NCBI GenBank assembly: GCA_904419745.1
Contig: CAJFSS010000013.1
Coordinates: 1 to 64,000, forward strand
Direction of reading: 5' to 3'
Length of the DNA stretch: 64,000 bases
DNA from: Candidatus Pseudoruminococcus merdavium
Lineage (GTDB): Bacteria > Bacillota > Clostridia > Oscillospirales > Ruminococcaceae
Shown here: positions 42,309 to 51,250 of the stretch, piece by piece
How positions within the stretch are numbered: position 1 is the stretch's first letter
Layout: each line of letters opens with the position of its first letter
The notes under the pieces: generated by a model
The model's database searches: none
What the model was told of the DNA's origin: nothing
The model's input: the letters and a program-made list of their open reading frames with translations, nothing else
Program-made: the position numbers and the translations under genes

Positions 42309-43067
42309 TTATACGCAGGTATAGCCGCCGTCAATTGGGAGAATGACTCCCGTTACATAGGAGGCTTCATCACTTGCAAGGAAAATTGCCCCTGCATTGA
42401 GTTCCCCGCTGACGCCATAGCGTCCCAGAGGAACCGTCGCTTTCATATAAGCGGTAAACGCGTCCGTTTTTAAAGTATCCGCAGTGAGTTCCGTTTCAAA
42501 GTAACCCGGACAAATCGCATTGCAGGTGATGTTATATTTTGCAAGCTCTGCCGCAACGGCTCTGGTAAAGTTGATAACTCCGCCTTTTGAGGTATGGTAT
42601 GCAACGGTATCCATTGCCGTATTTCCCACCATACCGTACATGGAAGCAATATTGATGATACGGCCATAGTTGTGCTTTTTCATGATATTGCCAAAAGCAC
42701 GGGTAACATAGAACACGCTGTTCATATCCGTATCAATGGTAAAATCCCATTCCTCATTGGTCATATCCAGCACGCCCGCATTTTTTGCAGAGCCTGCACA
42801 GTTGACAAGGACGTCGACTTTCCCAAATTCCGCTTCTACCTTTTTGGCAACTTCATCCACCATGGCAGAATCCGTAACATCACATTGCAGGGGGAGACAA
42901 CGATGGCCTTTTTCCTCAAGTTCTTTTGCAAGAGCCTGGAGTTTGTCCATTCTTCTGGCCGTAATCACCAGGTCTGCACCCTGTTCGGCAAACCCTCTTG
43001 CCATCTGTGCCCCCAGTCCGGAGGATGCCCCGGACACAACAACCACTCTACCTGTCAAATCAAACAT
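42309..43067 (-). CDS. Short-chain dehydrogenase/reductase
   Basis: This 252-residue classical SDR has the NAD(P) loop VVSGASSGLGAQMARG (10-25), NCAG (near 88) and the active-site Ser-Tyr-Lys in NIASMYGM and AYHTSKGG. The C-terminal LPIDGGYTCV is the family ending. GAGGAGAC precedes the ATG. Close relatives act as gluconate 5-dehydrogenase, carbonyl or 3-oxoacyl reductases; substrate cannot be chosen. It stands alone on the minus strand. Confidence 0.92.
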   Translation of the reverse strand: MFDLTGRVVVVSGASSGLGAQMARGFAEQGADLVITARRMDKLQALAKELEEKGHRCLPLQCDVTDSAMVDEVAKKVEAEFGKVDVLVNCAGSAKNAGVLDMTNEEWDFTIDTDMNSVFYVTRAFGNIMKKHNYGRIINIASMYGMVGNTAMDTVAYHTSKGGVINFTRAVAAELAKYNITCNAICPGYFETELTADTLKTDAFTAYMKATVPLGRYGVSGELNAGAIFLASDEASYVTGVILPIDGGYTCV

Positions 43068-43276
43068 TTGAGTCTCCTCCTTATTGATTCTTTGATACTG
43101 TACATTATACAGTTATTTTTTTACATTTTCAATGCTGGACTCAAAACAATTCCGCTTTTTGGAGAATTTTAACAATACATCAGAATTGCCTTTGTAAATG
43201 CCTGCATGTCCCTTCACACTGTGAAACAAATACAAGTGGGAAAAGGAGGAATTGTTGTTTCAAACATAAGCGAAAG

Positions 43277-43306
43277 AAAAAGCCGCCGGAAATCCGGCGG
43301 CTTTTT
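43277..43306. terminator. Terminator between SDR leader and GNAT gene
   Basis: AAAAAGCCGCCGGA-AA-TCCGGCGGCTTTTT is a perfect symmetrical hairpin, serving the GNAT gene on the minus strand. Confidence 0.88.
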
Positions 43307-43320
43307 CTCAAACCATATTC

Positions 43321-43827
43321 TCATACCTTTTTTTGATAAAAAGCGCTCACTTTGTACCCAAAATCGCGTACCATCACTCGTTCAAAACCGAGCCGGTCAT
43401 ACATCCCGGTGAGAGCGGGCCGATTGACTCGGCAATCCAACCTCAGGTATTCCTTTCCCATCTGCCGGACAATGTTGCAGGCAGCGTCGATCATTTTATC
43501 CGGTATCCCGGTAGAGGCAAATTTCCGGCATACAGAAAATTTGTGAAGATAAATGGCGCTGTCCTCTTCGCTCTCTTCCCCCCAAAACTCCGTATCACTT
43601 TCACACAAGAGCATGGTGGAAGCAACCTCTTTTCCAATGTAACCGAGGTACCCGGTTACACCCTCGTGAAACAGAAGCTTTGTTTGAAGCATTTCCAATG
43701 TCCACAGCGGCATATGTTTGCTCAGCAGATACTGGTGTGCTTCGAGCAGACAGTCCACAAAGAGTTCCTGTTCCTCCTTTGTCTGCACCTTTTTAACCCA
43801 GAACTTTGTCTCTTTTTCCAAAATCAT
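43321..43827 (-). CDS. GNAT-like acetyltransferase
   Basis: This 168-residue protein has the GNAT layout: KVQTKEEQELFVDCLLEA helix, GYIGKEVASTMLL strand pair, IYLHKFSVCRKFASTGIPDK at the acetyl-CoA site, then YLRLDCRVNRPALTGMYDRL then GFERV. It is a different subfamily from the one at 16162. Small polar acceptor is likely. It lies alone on the minus strand and ends at a strong hairpin. Confidence 0.8.
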   Translation of the reverse strand: MILEKETKFWVKKVQTKEEQELFVDCLLEAHQYLLSKHMPLWTLEMLQTKLLFHEGVTGYLGYIGKEVASTMLLCESDTEFWGEESEEDSAIYLHKFSVCRKFASTGIPDKMIDAACNIVRQMGKEYLRLDCRVNRPALTGMYDRLGFERVMVRDFGYKVSAFYQKKV

Positions 43828-43967
43828 CCGTCCCCTGCTTTTGCGGGATATCCCCGGCTTAAACTCCTAGAGTGTATAATATGCAAAAATATGAATATTA
43901 ATTCAATAACAAATTCTATCATAACACATTTTTCACCAAGTGCAAGGGGTTTTGAAAGATTTCTTTT

Positions 43968-45134
43968 TTATGCAATCATTTTTATTTCCCGCCCCGCATT
44001 CAACAGACGGGACAGGGTGCGGGTGAGCTCTTCCCTTGGGATTCCAAGCTGGAGCCTGACAAACCCCTCCCCTTCTTTCCCATACTGGGATCCATCGTCA
44101 ACCGTGATATTGGCTTTTGCAAACAACCGGTCAATCTGTTCCTGTGTGCCGCAGGCACGCAGATCTACCCAGATTAGGGAACCAGCGCGATGCCGGCAGA
44201 TGACCGCCTGTGGGAGATATCGGGCAAAAAATTCCCTTACCAGCCGGATATTCTCTTCCACAAATGCAAGCAGGGCGTCAATCCACGCTTTGCCCTGCGG
44301 GGTATAGGCGGCAAGCACTGCCGTATACATAAATGGGCTGAGGCTTCCATAATGGTCTTCGTCCCTCTGGCGGCGATAGCGCTCTCTAAGATGTTCTTCC
44401 GGAATGATAATGTTGGCGTGGCTTGTCCCGGTAAAATTGAAAGATTTCCCCAAGGAGGTACAGACAATACAATTTCCCATGGCTTCCTCCAGTGTAGCAT
44501 AGGGCGTCATCGGCATGTCGGCAAACACATGCTCTGCAAAAATTTCATCCGCCACTACAAGCACTCCATACCGGCTGGCAAGAGAAGCAACCCGCTTCAA
44601 ATCCTCCCTTTCCCAATAATCCATAATTGGGTTATGGGGATTACAGAGGATCATCAGGCAATTTTCCGGTTTTGCCATCAGGGTTTCCAACCCGTCAAAA
44701 TCCATCCGGTAGCAGCCGTTTTCATAGATCAGGGGATTACAGATTTTTTTCCGTCCCGTGTTTCGGATAACCCGATCATACAGCACATAGGCCGGCGATT
44801 GGACAATGATTCCATCTCCCTGTTTTGTAAATGCGCGAATAGCCGCACTAATCGCCTGTAGCGTCCCGTAGGATGGGACAATCCAATCCCGCTGAATGTT
44901 CCAGCCGCGCACTTGCTCCATCCATCCGCGGACAGCATCCAGATACTGGGGTACATCCGAGGCTGTCCATCCAAACAGGCCGCTGCGTACCCGTTGTTCC
45001 AGTGCTTTTAGGATACAGGGCGCCGTTTTCAAATGGAGCTGGGCTCCTGCCAAAACCGTATGTTCCGGGTGATAAGGCGTCCCGAAATCAATGGGCGCCG
45101 CATCTGCCAGGGTTTCAAAATCAAATTGCTGCAT
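43968..45134 (-). CDS. MalY/PatB-like PLP enzyme (second copy)
   Basis: This 388-residue protein is a fold type I PLP enzyme with LCNPHNPIMDYWEREDL, VVADEIFAEHVF and the Schiff-base Lys in TSLGKSFNFTG. Compared with the copy at 20885, the catalytic landmarks agree, but the N-terminus lacks the KWD and FWVADSDF segments, so it is a diverged paralog. It may be a C-S lyase or an aminotransferase. It shares the minus strand with the PepV-like gene upstream, separated by a hairpin. Confidence 0.87.
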   Translation of the reverse strand: MQQFDFETLADAAPIDFGTPYHPEHTVLAGAQLHLKTAPCILKALEQRVRSGLFGWTASDVPQYLDAVRGWMEQVRGWNIQRDWIVPSYGTLQAISAAIRAFTKQGDGIIVQSPAYVLYDRVIRNTGRKKICNPLIYENGCYRMDFDGLETLMAKPENCLMILCNPHNPIMDYWEREDLKRVASLASRYGVLVVADEIFAEHVFADMPMTPYATLEEAMGNCIVCTSLGKSFNFTGTSHANIIIPEEHLRERYRRQRDEDHYGSLSPFMYTAVLAAYTPQGKAWIDALLAFVEENIRLVREFFARYLPQAVICRHRAGSLIWVDLRACGTQEQIDRLFAKANITVDDGSQYGKEGEGFVRLQLGIPREELTRTLSRLLNAGREIKMIA

Positions 45135-45198
45135 CTTTTTCCATTCCTTTCTGGCAATCCGGGACCTCCCGCCTGCGTAGCATAGATGATAGATTGAA

Positions 45199-45228
45199 AA
45201 AGCCCGGCATCCGTGGATACTGGGCTTT
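45199..45228 (-). terminator. Terminator of PepV-like gene
   Basis: AAAGCCC and GGGCTTT arms enclose a 16-nt loop; the minus strand continues with TTTTTC. Confidence 0.65.
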
Positions 45229-45266
45229 CCAGACCAAAACAGGACTTTTGTTTTGGATTGAATTTG

Positions 45267-46700
45267 TTAAAATTCCATCTTGTCCACGGCAAGGATTGCA
45301 TTGACATAGATTTTAAAAGACTGACACATCTTTTTCAAATCCAGCAGTTCATCCGGACCATGGGCGCCGCCGTGTCCTTCCGGCAGGAAATCATATTCTC
45401 CCGGCTTTTTGGGGAACCCTGGGCCAAACGAGATGGCGTTTGGAATTTTCCGGGCATAAGTGCCCCCACCGTTGACATAGGGAGCCAGATTGCAGCCGCT
45501 TTCCTCATTAAAAATTTCGGTCAGCGTGGAAACAGCGGGGTGTTCTTTTGGGAAATAAAACGGTTCGCTGTCCATCACAACCTCAAGCTGTGCGCCGTGT
45601 GCTTTGGCCCAATCGGCCAGTTTCCGCGTCATTTCTTTGGAATCATAACTGACCGAATAACGGATATTGTAATTGGCGACAAGACAGCCGTCCTGTGTGC
45701 GTACCATCCCCATGACGCAGGTCGTTTCACCCGACTTTTCATCCCGGTAGTCCATCTCCATCGCAATGCCGTTAAAATCTGAAGAGGCCCGTGCAATGGC
45801 AGCCACATCCGCTTTTGCAGAGCCGGTGATAACATCCAGTTTTGTCAAAGTTTCCGCCAGTTTATGAATGGCGCTGACCGACTGATAGGGACGCGCCGCA
45901 TGGCCGCCAATTCCATGGGCCAGCACTTTTATCGTGTCCCCTTCGTCCGTCACCTCAAAACCGTCTCCCAAACCGGAGAGTGTTTGAAGCAGGCCGTCGG
46001 ATTTTTTAAGTACCGCGTAAGCTTTGTTTGGGACGACGTTTGAAGCAATGCCTCCGGTCATTTCCACAAGATTACCGTCGAATTTGGAGAATACCATATT
46101 GGCCTCGTAGATCCCCTTTTCACAATAACAGACCGGGTAGGGAGTATCCGGGACAATGGAGAAATTCGGTGTTTTCCGGCGTTTTAAATATTCAGGGATA
46201 TCCCACATGCCGGTTTCCTCGCTGGTGCCATAGATGAGTTTATAATTATAGCGCAGGGGAATTTGATTGTCCCGGAAAAAGCGGAGAAGAAACAAAGCCA
46301 TGACCGCAGGGCCTTTGTTGTCCGACACGCCTCGTCCAATCAGGCAATCATGTTCTTCATCGTAGATGGCGCCGTAGGGTTCATAAATCCAGTCGTCCCC
46401 TTCCGGTACAACGTCCAGATGTCCCCACAGTCCAATGAACTTCTCTGTATCTGGGTTAGCGGGATAGTAGGCAGAACCCGCAAAATATTCGCAGTTATCC
46501 GTTTCAAATCCGTATTCCTCGCTAATTTTGAGCGCTTCGTCCAGCGCATCCCGACATCCCTGGCCAAATGGCTTTGTCTCGCTTGTCCTGTCCGAAATAC
46601 TCTTGATTTTGGCAAGACGCTGCACGCAAGCAATGTATTCCTGCTTATGTTCCAGAAAGTATTCCTCGGCCAGCTTTGACATCTTTTCATCCATAATCAT
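45267..46700 (-). CDS. PepV/Sapep-type M20 dipeptidase
   Basis: This 477-residue metallopeptidase has the first metal ligand HLDVV in LWGHLDVVPEGDDW and RGVSDNKGPAVMAL with the bridging Asp. GTSEETG holds the catalytic Glu pair, and a C-terminal GGAHGPDE His region completes the site. The overall order follows PepV/Sapep dipeptidases acting on Xaa dipeptides. The ATG at 46700 is 8 bp after GTGGAGG; a frame extending to 46760 has no ribosome site. Confidence 0.92.
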   Translation of the reverse strand: MIMDEKMSKLAEEYFLEHKQEYIACVQRLAKIKSISDRTSETKPFGQGCRDALDEALKISEEYGFETDNCEYFAGSAYYPANPDTEKFIGLWGHLDVVPEGDDWIYEPYGAIYDEEHDCLIGRGVSDNKGPAVMALFLLRFFRDNQIPLRYNYKLIYGTSEETGMWDIPEYLKRRKTPNFSIVPDTPYPVCYCEKGIYEANMVFSKFDGNLVEMTGGIASNVVPNKAYAVLKKSDGLLQTLSGLGDGFEVTDEGDTIKVLAHGIGGHAARPYQSVSAIHKLAETLTKLDVITGSAKADVAAIARASSDFNGIAMEMDYRDEKSGETTCVMGMVRTQDGCLVANYNIRYSVSYDSKEMTRKLADWAKAHGAQLEVVMDSEPFYFPKEHPAVSTLTEIFNEESGCNLAPYVNGGGTYARKIPNAISFGPGFPKKPGEYDFLPEGHGGAHGPDELLDLKKMCQSFKIYVNAILAVDKMEF

Positions 46701-46917
46701 AGTAAATTCCTCCACTCCTCTATCTTTCAGGATGGGTACCGAAGCACCATATCTTTCCAAAAAGCTTCCAGGTAAACAGCGATATCCCAGTTCCCTTTCC
46801 CATTCATTGTATCACTCTGTAAAATTCCGTGCAAGAAAAGACAATTGCAGATATTATTTTTGTGAAATTCTCCCGATATTTAAAATCAGTTTCCCGCAAC
46901 ATGACCAAACCGGCAAA

Positions 46918-46950
46918 AAAGTTCTCCCCATAACGGATGAGGAGAACTTT
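46918..46950 (-). terminator. Terminator of ABC exporter operon
   Basis: AAAGTTCTCC and GGAGAACTTT arms; minus strand continues with a T-run. It directly follows the permease gene. Confidence 0.8.
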
Positions 46951-46971
46951 CCAAAATCAAAACTGTGTAAA

Positions 46972-48561
46972 TTAAAACTGCTCGAACCACTTTATCCCGG
47001 CCGTACGCAGGGATACCCAAAGGACACATACTGCAAGCAGTGTAAAGGCTCCAAAAAACACGGGCAGCCATCCGGCCATCGAAGGCACGGCAAACAGCAA
47101 AGCCACGGCGCCAATCACGGGAAGCATTCCCGCCATAACGCCACAGAAAGTTGCCGCGCTCTGTTTAATGACCGCCACTTCCGTTGTCCAGGTAAAATTC
47201 GGGAACCGGAGATTGAAAAACAACCCTGCCAGGGAAATATAAAAACAGTACAACAGGGGAATGGCAAACAGCAGGATTCCATCGGGGAAATCCGGCTTTA
47301 AGAATACAGTCAGCAACAGGCTGTCTACCAGTGAAAATGGCACCGTAACTGTCAGGTTTACCCCCAGTTTGGCAGCAAAAATTGTCCTGGTATTCACGGG
47401 AAGAGAGCGGACAATCCACAGGCTTTTTCCCTCCAGGGAAACCGAACAGGCGCTGGTACTGGACATCCCGATAAAAAAGCAGAGGAAAACCGGTGCAATC
47501 AGCGGAAGAATCTGTGCAAGTCCCGGAAAGCCCAACACCTGTTCCAGGGTTTGGGAGGGGACAAAAAACAGGGCAATTGCCATCACAAGGGATAAAATTA
47601 CCCCAATCGTTGTGTTCAGGATATACAATGGGGAAGACAGAAACCTACGCAGTTCTTTTTGGTACAACGCCTGAAACGGGGTGTGTGTTTTCCCTTTACT
47701 GAGAACAAAATGAGATTGCGTCCCTACAGATGTACAAAAAGTATGCATGGTACCAAACCACCGTGATACCAACACGACAAACAGGGCAAACGGAAGAAGC
47801 GAGCATGCGAGAAATCCCGCCAGGGAAAGCAGACTGCCGTCGCACAAAGCGCTGGTGTACATTCCGGCAAGCGGATAGATGCGGTTTACCATCCCCATAA
47901 ATGCCGCGCCAAGCTCTCCAAGCTTATCCGCATTGCCGCTTATCCCAAACGAACCGAATACAATGGCAAGGGAGGCAAGCAGCATCAACAGGGTTCCCAC
48001 AAGATTTTTATGTCGAAACCGCGCAGAGAGGATACTCACCATAACGCCAATGACAGAAGCCAGAACCACCGGAAGCAGTGGGACACACAGCAGAGTAAGC
48101 AAAAACACCAGGTAAAACAATAGTCCCGGCCGTGCAGCCATGGCATAGACCACCATCATGGGCAGTAAAATCACCACGGCAAACAGTTCATTCATTAAGT
48201 AGAGGATGAGAATCCTGCTGGCGACTACGCTCTTCTGGGAAACCGGCAGGGACATGACCAAATCGTAATCTTTAAAGGAAAAGAGCACGGAGCCGGCTTT
48301 GTAAATGGTCGTCACCAGGGACATCAGGCTGCTGACCGCCATCATCAATGCAGGCAGCACACGCAGCATATCCATCATGGAAAACGCCGCAGCCAGCATA
48401 TAGCTGTAGAAAAAGGAAGCGCCAAGCAGCAAAATCCCAAGCAGAACAAAACCGACAAGGAGTCCCGCAGCTTTAAGCTTTCCGCCTTTTTGGTGGACAA
48501 GTCGGTTGATTCCCATATTATTCATCAGATAAATTTTTACAAGACGAAAGGTATTACTCAT
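46972..48561 (-). CDS. ABC exporter permease, twelve-helix type
   Basis: This 529-residue membrane protein has about twelve hydrophobic segments, with early ones such as GLLVGFVLLGILLLGASFFY. Members with this size pair with a single ATPase in Firmicutes. The ATG at 48561 overlaps the end of the ATPase gene by 8 bp, so they are co-translated; an upstream in-frame codon lies within the ATPase gene and is rejected. Substrate is unknown. Confidence 0.85.
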   Translation of the reverse strand: MSNTFRLVKIYLMNNMGINRLVHQKGGKLKAAGLLVGFVLLGILLLGASFFYSYMLAAAFSMMDMLRVLPALMMAVSSLMSLVTTIYKAGSVLFSFKDYDLVMSLPVSQKSVVASRILILYLMNELFAVVILLPMMVVYAMAARPGLLFYLVFLLTLLCVPLLPVVLASVIGVMVSILSARFRHKNLVGTLLMLLASLAIVFGSFGISGNADKLGELGAAFMGMVNRIYPLAGMYTSALCDGSLLSLAGFLACSLLPFALFVVLVSRWFGTMHTFCTSVGTQSHFVLSKGKTHTPFQALYQKELRRFLSSPLYILNTTIGVILSLVMAIALFFVPSQTLEQVLGFPGLAQILPLIAPVFLCFFIGMSSTSACSVSLEGKSLWIVRSLPVNTRTIFAAKLGVNLTVTVPFSLVDSLLLTVFLKPDFPDGILLFAIPLLYCFYISLAGLFFNLRFPNFTWTTEVAVIKQSAATFCGVMAGMLPVIGAVALLFAVPSMAGWLPVFFGAFTLLAVCVLWVSLRTAGIKWFEQF

Positions 48562-49267
48562 GGTCGATAAGCTCCAGGAAAATATCCTCCAGGCTGCTGT
48601 CGCCCTTGACCTGTTCCATGGTCCCGCTTGCAATCAGCCTGCCTTCTTTAATGATGGCAATTTTGTTGCACAGTTTTTCCGCCACATCCAACACATGGGT
48701 GGAAAAGAAAATAGCGTTCCCCCGTGCGCAGAGTTCCTGCATGATCAGTTTGAGCGTATGCGCCGCTTTGGGATCCAGTCCGACAAACGGCTCATCCAGC
48801 ACAAGCAGTTTGGGTTCGTGGATCAGTGCGGAAAGCACGGCGAGTTTCTGCTTCATCCCATGTGAATACGAGGAGATGAGATCTCCCAGGTTTTTGGTAA
48901 TTTCCAACCTGTCCCCATAATCCCGGATGCGCTGTATCCGATCCGATTCCGGGACTTCAAAGACATCCCCGATAAAATTCAGGTACTGAATCCCGGTCAG
49001 ATGTTCATATAAATCCGGATTATCCGGGATATACGCCGTCATCCGTTTGCAGGCAACCGGATCTTTTTTGACAGATATCCCGTCGATGAGGATATCCCCT
49101 TCTTCAAAGGACTGCACGCCCACAACTGCCCGGATGGTGGTCGTTTTCCCGGCCCCATTATGGCCGATAAAGCCGTAAATATCCCCCGCGGCAATTTCTA
49201 ATGACAAATCATCCACCGCGCGTTTTCCGCCGCGGTAGGTTTTGGAAAAATGTTCAATGCGGAGCAT
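48554..49267 (-). CDS. ABC transporter ATP-binding protein
   Basis: This 237-residue ATPase has Walker A GHNGAGKTT, signature SYSHGMKQKL, Walker B LLVLDEPFVGLD and switch His in FFSTHVLD. It starts at the ATG at 49267 preceded by AGGAGAGGGG. The promoter 30-70 bp upstream carries a large palindrome over its -10 box. No regulator gene is next to it, so its repressor is encoded elsewhere. GntR/YtrA-type control would be typical for this ABC group, but this is inference. Confidence 0.93.
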   Translation of the reverse strand: MLRIEHFSKTYRGGKRAVDDLSLEIAAGDIYGFIGHNGAGKTTTIRAVVGVQSFEEGDILIDGISVKKDPVACKRMTAYIPDNPDLYEHLTGIQYLNFIGDVFEVPESDRIQRIRDYGDRLEITKNLGDLISSYSHGMKQKLAVLSALIHEPKLLVLDEPFVGLDPKAAHTLKLIMQELCARGNAIFFSTHVLDVAEKLCNKIAIIKEGRLIASGTMEQVKGDSSLEDIFLELIDHE

Positions 49268-49296
49268 GAGCAAATCCCCTCTCCTTTCATGACTGA

Positions 49297-49336
49297 TTGT
49301 TATAGCTATCATATAACAACTCGAATTGAAAGTCAA
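49297..49336 (-). promoter_or_regulatory. ABC exporter promoter with overlapping operator
   Basis: On the minus strand TTGACT (49336-49331), 17-bp spacer and TATGAT (49313-49308) form the promoter. The palindrome TTGTTATA (49297-49304) / TATAACAA (49312-49319) covers the -10 box. Confidence 0.8.
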
Positions 49337-49341
49337 CTGTT

Positions 49342-49899
49342 CTATAACAAATAGTACAATAAAAATCCCGCCACTCCGCACAGCGCCATGACAAGGATGG
49401 GATTTGGCTTCCATTTCCTCAGAATAAACAGTGCAGCTGCAAACAGACAGAGCGCTACGACGTCAAACCCGGAAAGGGAGATAACCCCTCCATCCCAAAA
49501 AGTCAGCAGCAAAATGGAAACACCGGCACTTGCAATCAGGGAAACCACGGCGGGACGAAGGCCGGACAATGCGCCCTGTATCAGAGAAAGCTGCCGGTAT
49601 TTGTAATAAAAATAGGCAATGGTCAACACAATGATGCAGGAAGGGAGCACACAGCCGAATGTCGCCACTAGTGCTCCGCCAATCCCTCCAATACGAATCC
49701 CGACAAAGGTGGCGGAATTGATGGCGATCGGCCCGGGCGTCATCTGAGAAATGGTAATGATATCCACAAACTCCCCCATTGACAGCCAATGGTTGAGATC
49801 CACCACCTGTTTTTGAATCAGCGGCATTGCGGCATATCCTCCACCGATGGAAAACAGCCCGATTTGAAAGAAACTCCAGAATAATTGCAGGTAAATCAT
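49342..49899 (-). CDS. Chromate transporter half-protein (ChrA-like, second of pair)
   Basis: This 185-residue protein is a single CHR domain with about five to six hydrophobic segments: FWSFFQIGLFSIGGGYAAMP (N-terminal CHR motif), then SQMTPGPIAINSATFVG and LPSCIIVLTIAYFYY. Short CHR proteins work as pairs of opposite topology. The ATG at 49899 overlaps the partner's stop (ATGA) and follows AAAGGAG. Whether the substrate is chromate or another anion such as sulfate cannot be said. Confidence 0.88.
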   Translation of the reverse strand: MIYLQLFWSFFQIGLFSIGGGYAAMPLIQKQVVDLNHWLSMGEFVDIITISQMTPGPIAINSATFVGIRIGGIGGALVATFGCVLPSCIIVLTIAYFYYKYRQLSLIQGALSGLRPAVVSLIASAGVSILLLTFWDGGVISLSGFDVVALCLFAAALFILRKWKPNPILVMALCGVAGFLLYYLL

Positions 49900-50486
49900 A
49901 CGCCGCGCTCCTTTCTGCGCTTCTCCCCTATCAAGGCGTCTATCACGCCAATCAGGCCGCACAGCACCACAATCAGGATGATATTGACATTGAAAAAATA
50001 AGAGGCGATAAATACCGCAAACATAATCAAGATGGGAAGCGCCTTTTTCTCCCGGAACACATTGATTCCCATGGTAAGTACAACATCGGCGATGACTGCG
50101 GCAACGCCGGCTTGCATTCCCTTCATGACAGCGCTCACTGCCTGACTGTCTCGGAATGCCTGATAAAACAGGGAGATAATGGACAGGATAATCAGCGGAG
50201 GGAGAACCGTTCCCAAAATCGTGAGCAAAGCCCCAGGAATCCCCGCCAGGCGGTATCCAATCAAAATGGAGGCATTGACGGCAATCGCCCCTGGAGAAGA
50301 CTGGGCAATTGCCGTTAAATCCAGCATCTCCTCCTCTTCAATCCAGTGATACTGCTCTACAAATTTCTTTCTCATCAGGGGGATGATGACATATCCTCCG
50401 CCAAAAGTAAAGGCACTCAAAGTAAAAGTGGACCAGAATAATTTCAGGAAAAATCCTTTTTCCCTGTTTTCCCGTTTCAAAATCAC
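49896..50486 (-). CDS. Chromate transporter half-protein (ChrA-like, first of pair)
   Basis: This 196-residue CHR protein has FWSTFTLSAFTFGGGYVIIP near the N-terminus and AQSSPGAIAVNASILIGYRL, the PGPxA-like signature with Ser for Gly. Hydrophobic segments follow. The two halves share the fold but are clearly different in sequence, as usual for the SCHR pair. AAAGGGGAG precedes the ATG. The two genes overlap by 4 bp. Confidence 0.88.
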   Translation of the reverse strand: MILKRENREKGFFLKLFWSTFTLSAFTFGGGYVIIPLMRKKFVEQYHWIEEEEMLDLTAIAQSSPGAIAVNASILIGYRLAGIPGALLTILGTVLPPLIILSIISLFYQAFRDSQAVSAVMKGMQAGVAAVIADVVLTMGINVFREKKALPILIMFAVFIASYFFNVNIILIVVLCGLIGVIDALIGEKRRKERGV

Positions 50487-50636
50487 TTTCTCCCCTTTTC
50501 TATCATCTTTCTATCAGCAATTATTATATCACCGCTGTTTAAAAAGGAAACTATTATTGCGGATTCTTAACGAAATATGGTTTTGATTGGAAAAATAAAT
50601 AGTGCTGCATCCGCAATTCCGACAATTGGTTTTCTC

Positions 50637-50665
50637 TTGACAAAATTGAATTCCTCCGCTATAAT
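50637..50665 (+). promoter_or_regulatory. tRNA-Ala promoter
   Basis: TTGACA (50637-50642), 17-bp spacer, TATAAT (50660-50665), 20 bp before the tRNA. Confidence 0.9.
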
Positions 50666-50685
50666 AACGCTTGTACTTTTGTCTT

Positions 50686-50761
50686 GGGGGCGTAGCTCAG
50701 CTGGGAGAGCGTTTGACTGGCAGTCAAGAGGTCATGGGTTCGATCCCCACCGTCTCCACCA
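50686..50761 (+). tRNA. tRNA-Ala (anticodon GGC)
   Basis: GGGGGCG pairs with CGTCTCC; the anticodon stem TTTGA/TCAAG holds loop CTGGCAG (GGC). The T-arm ATGGGTTCGATCCCCAC and encoded CCA complete the tRNA. Confidence 0.93.
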
Positions 50762-50792
50762 AGTCAGAGCAAAGTTCGCTTTGCTCTGACTT
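50761..50792 (+). terminator. Terminator of tRNA-Ala
   Basis: AAGTCAGAGCAAAG-TTCG-CTTTGCTCTGACTT followed by ATTTTTTT. Confidence 0.92.
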
Positions 50793-51250
50793 ATTTTTTT
50801 GTCTACGACAGAAAAAATAAGTCATCCGCCCGCACCCTTACTCCTCCTCTTTCGCAAAAAGTCACGCTCGGCTCACCTGTTCGGTTGTAAACTCCCTCAC
50901 CATGGCTCGCTGTCGCTGCCAACTTTTTGCGAGTTCGAGAGTTCAACTCCCACCTCCGAAAACGCAAAAATATCTTTTTCATGTGGCTTAGACGCAACGA
51001 ATAAATCCGAACCTTGCGCCGGTTGGCGACGGGTTCGGATTTATTGTTGTTGTGTTTTTATATTTGTAAGATTAATCATATCTCCCGTATCTTTTTTAAA
51101 AGGAATTACTGCTAAGAAACCGCTGCCCTCGCACCATAAAGCATGGTATAATTTACAAAAGCCAAAACGCAAATTACATGCGTGTATTTAGAAAAGGGAT
51201 GTTTTTTGCATTAGAACAGAATTACAGGTACTATTAAGGAGGGAAATTTG
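50793..51250. other. Intergenic stretch beside tRNA-Ala with a strong hairpin
   Basis: AATAAATCCGAACC (51000-51013) and GGTTCGGATTTATT (51032-51045) form a 14-bp stem. A possible -10 TATAAT (51147-51152) for the following gene overlaps ACCAT-AAAGC-ATGGT (51133-51147). No gene is supported. At 50949-50968 the sequence mildly resembles the tRNA T-arm end, possibly an old attachment site. Confidence 0.45.
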
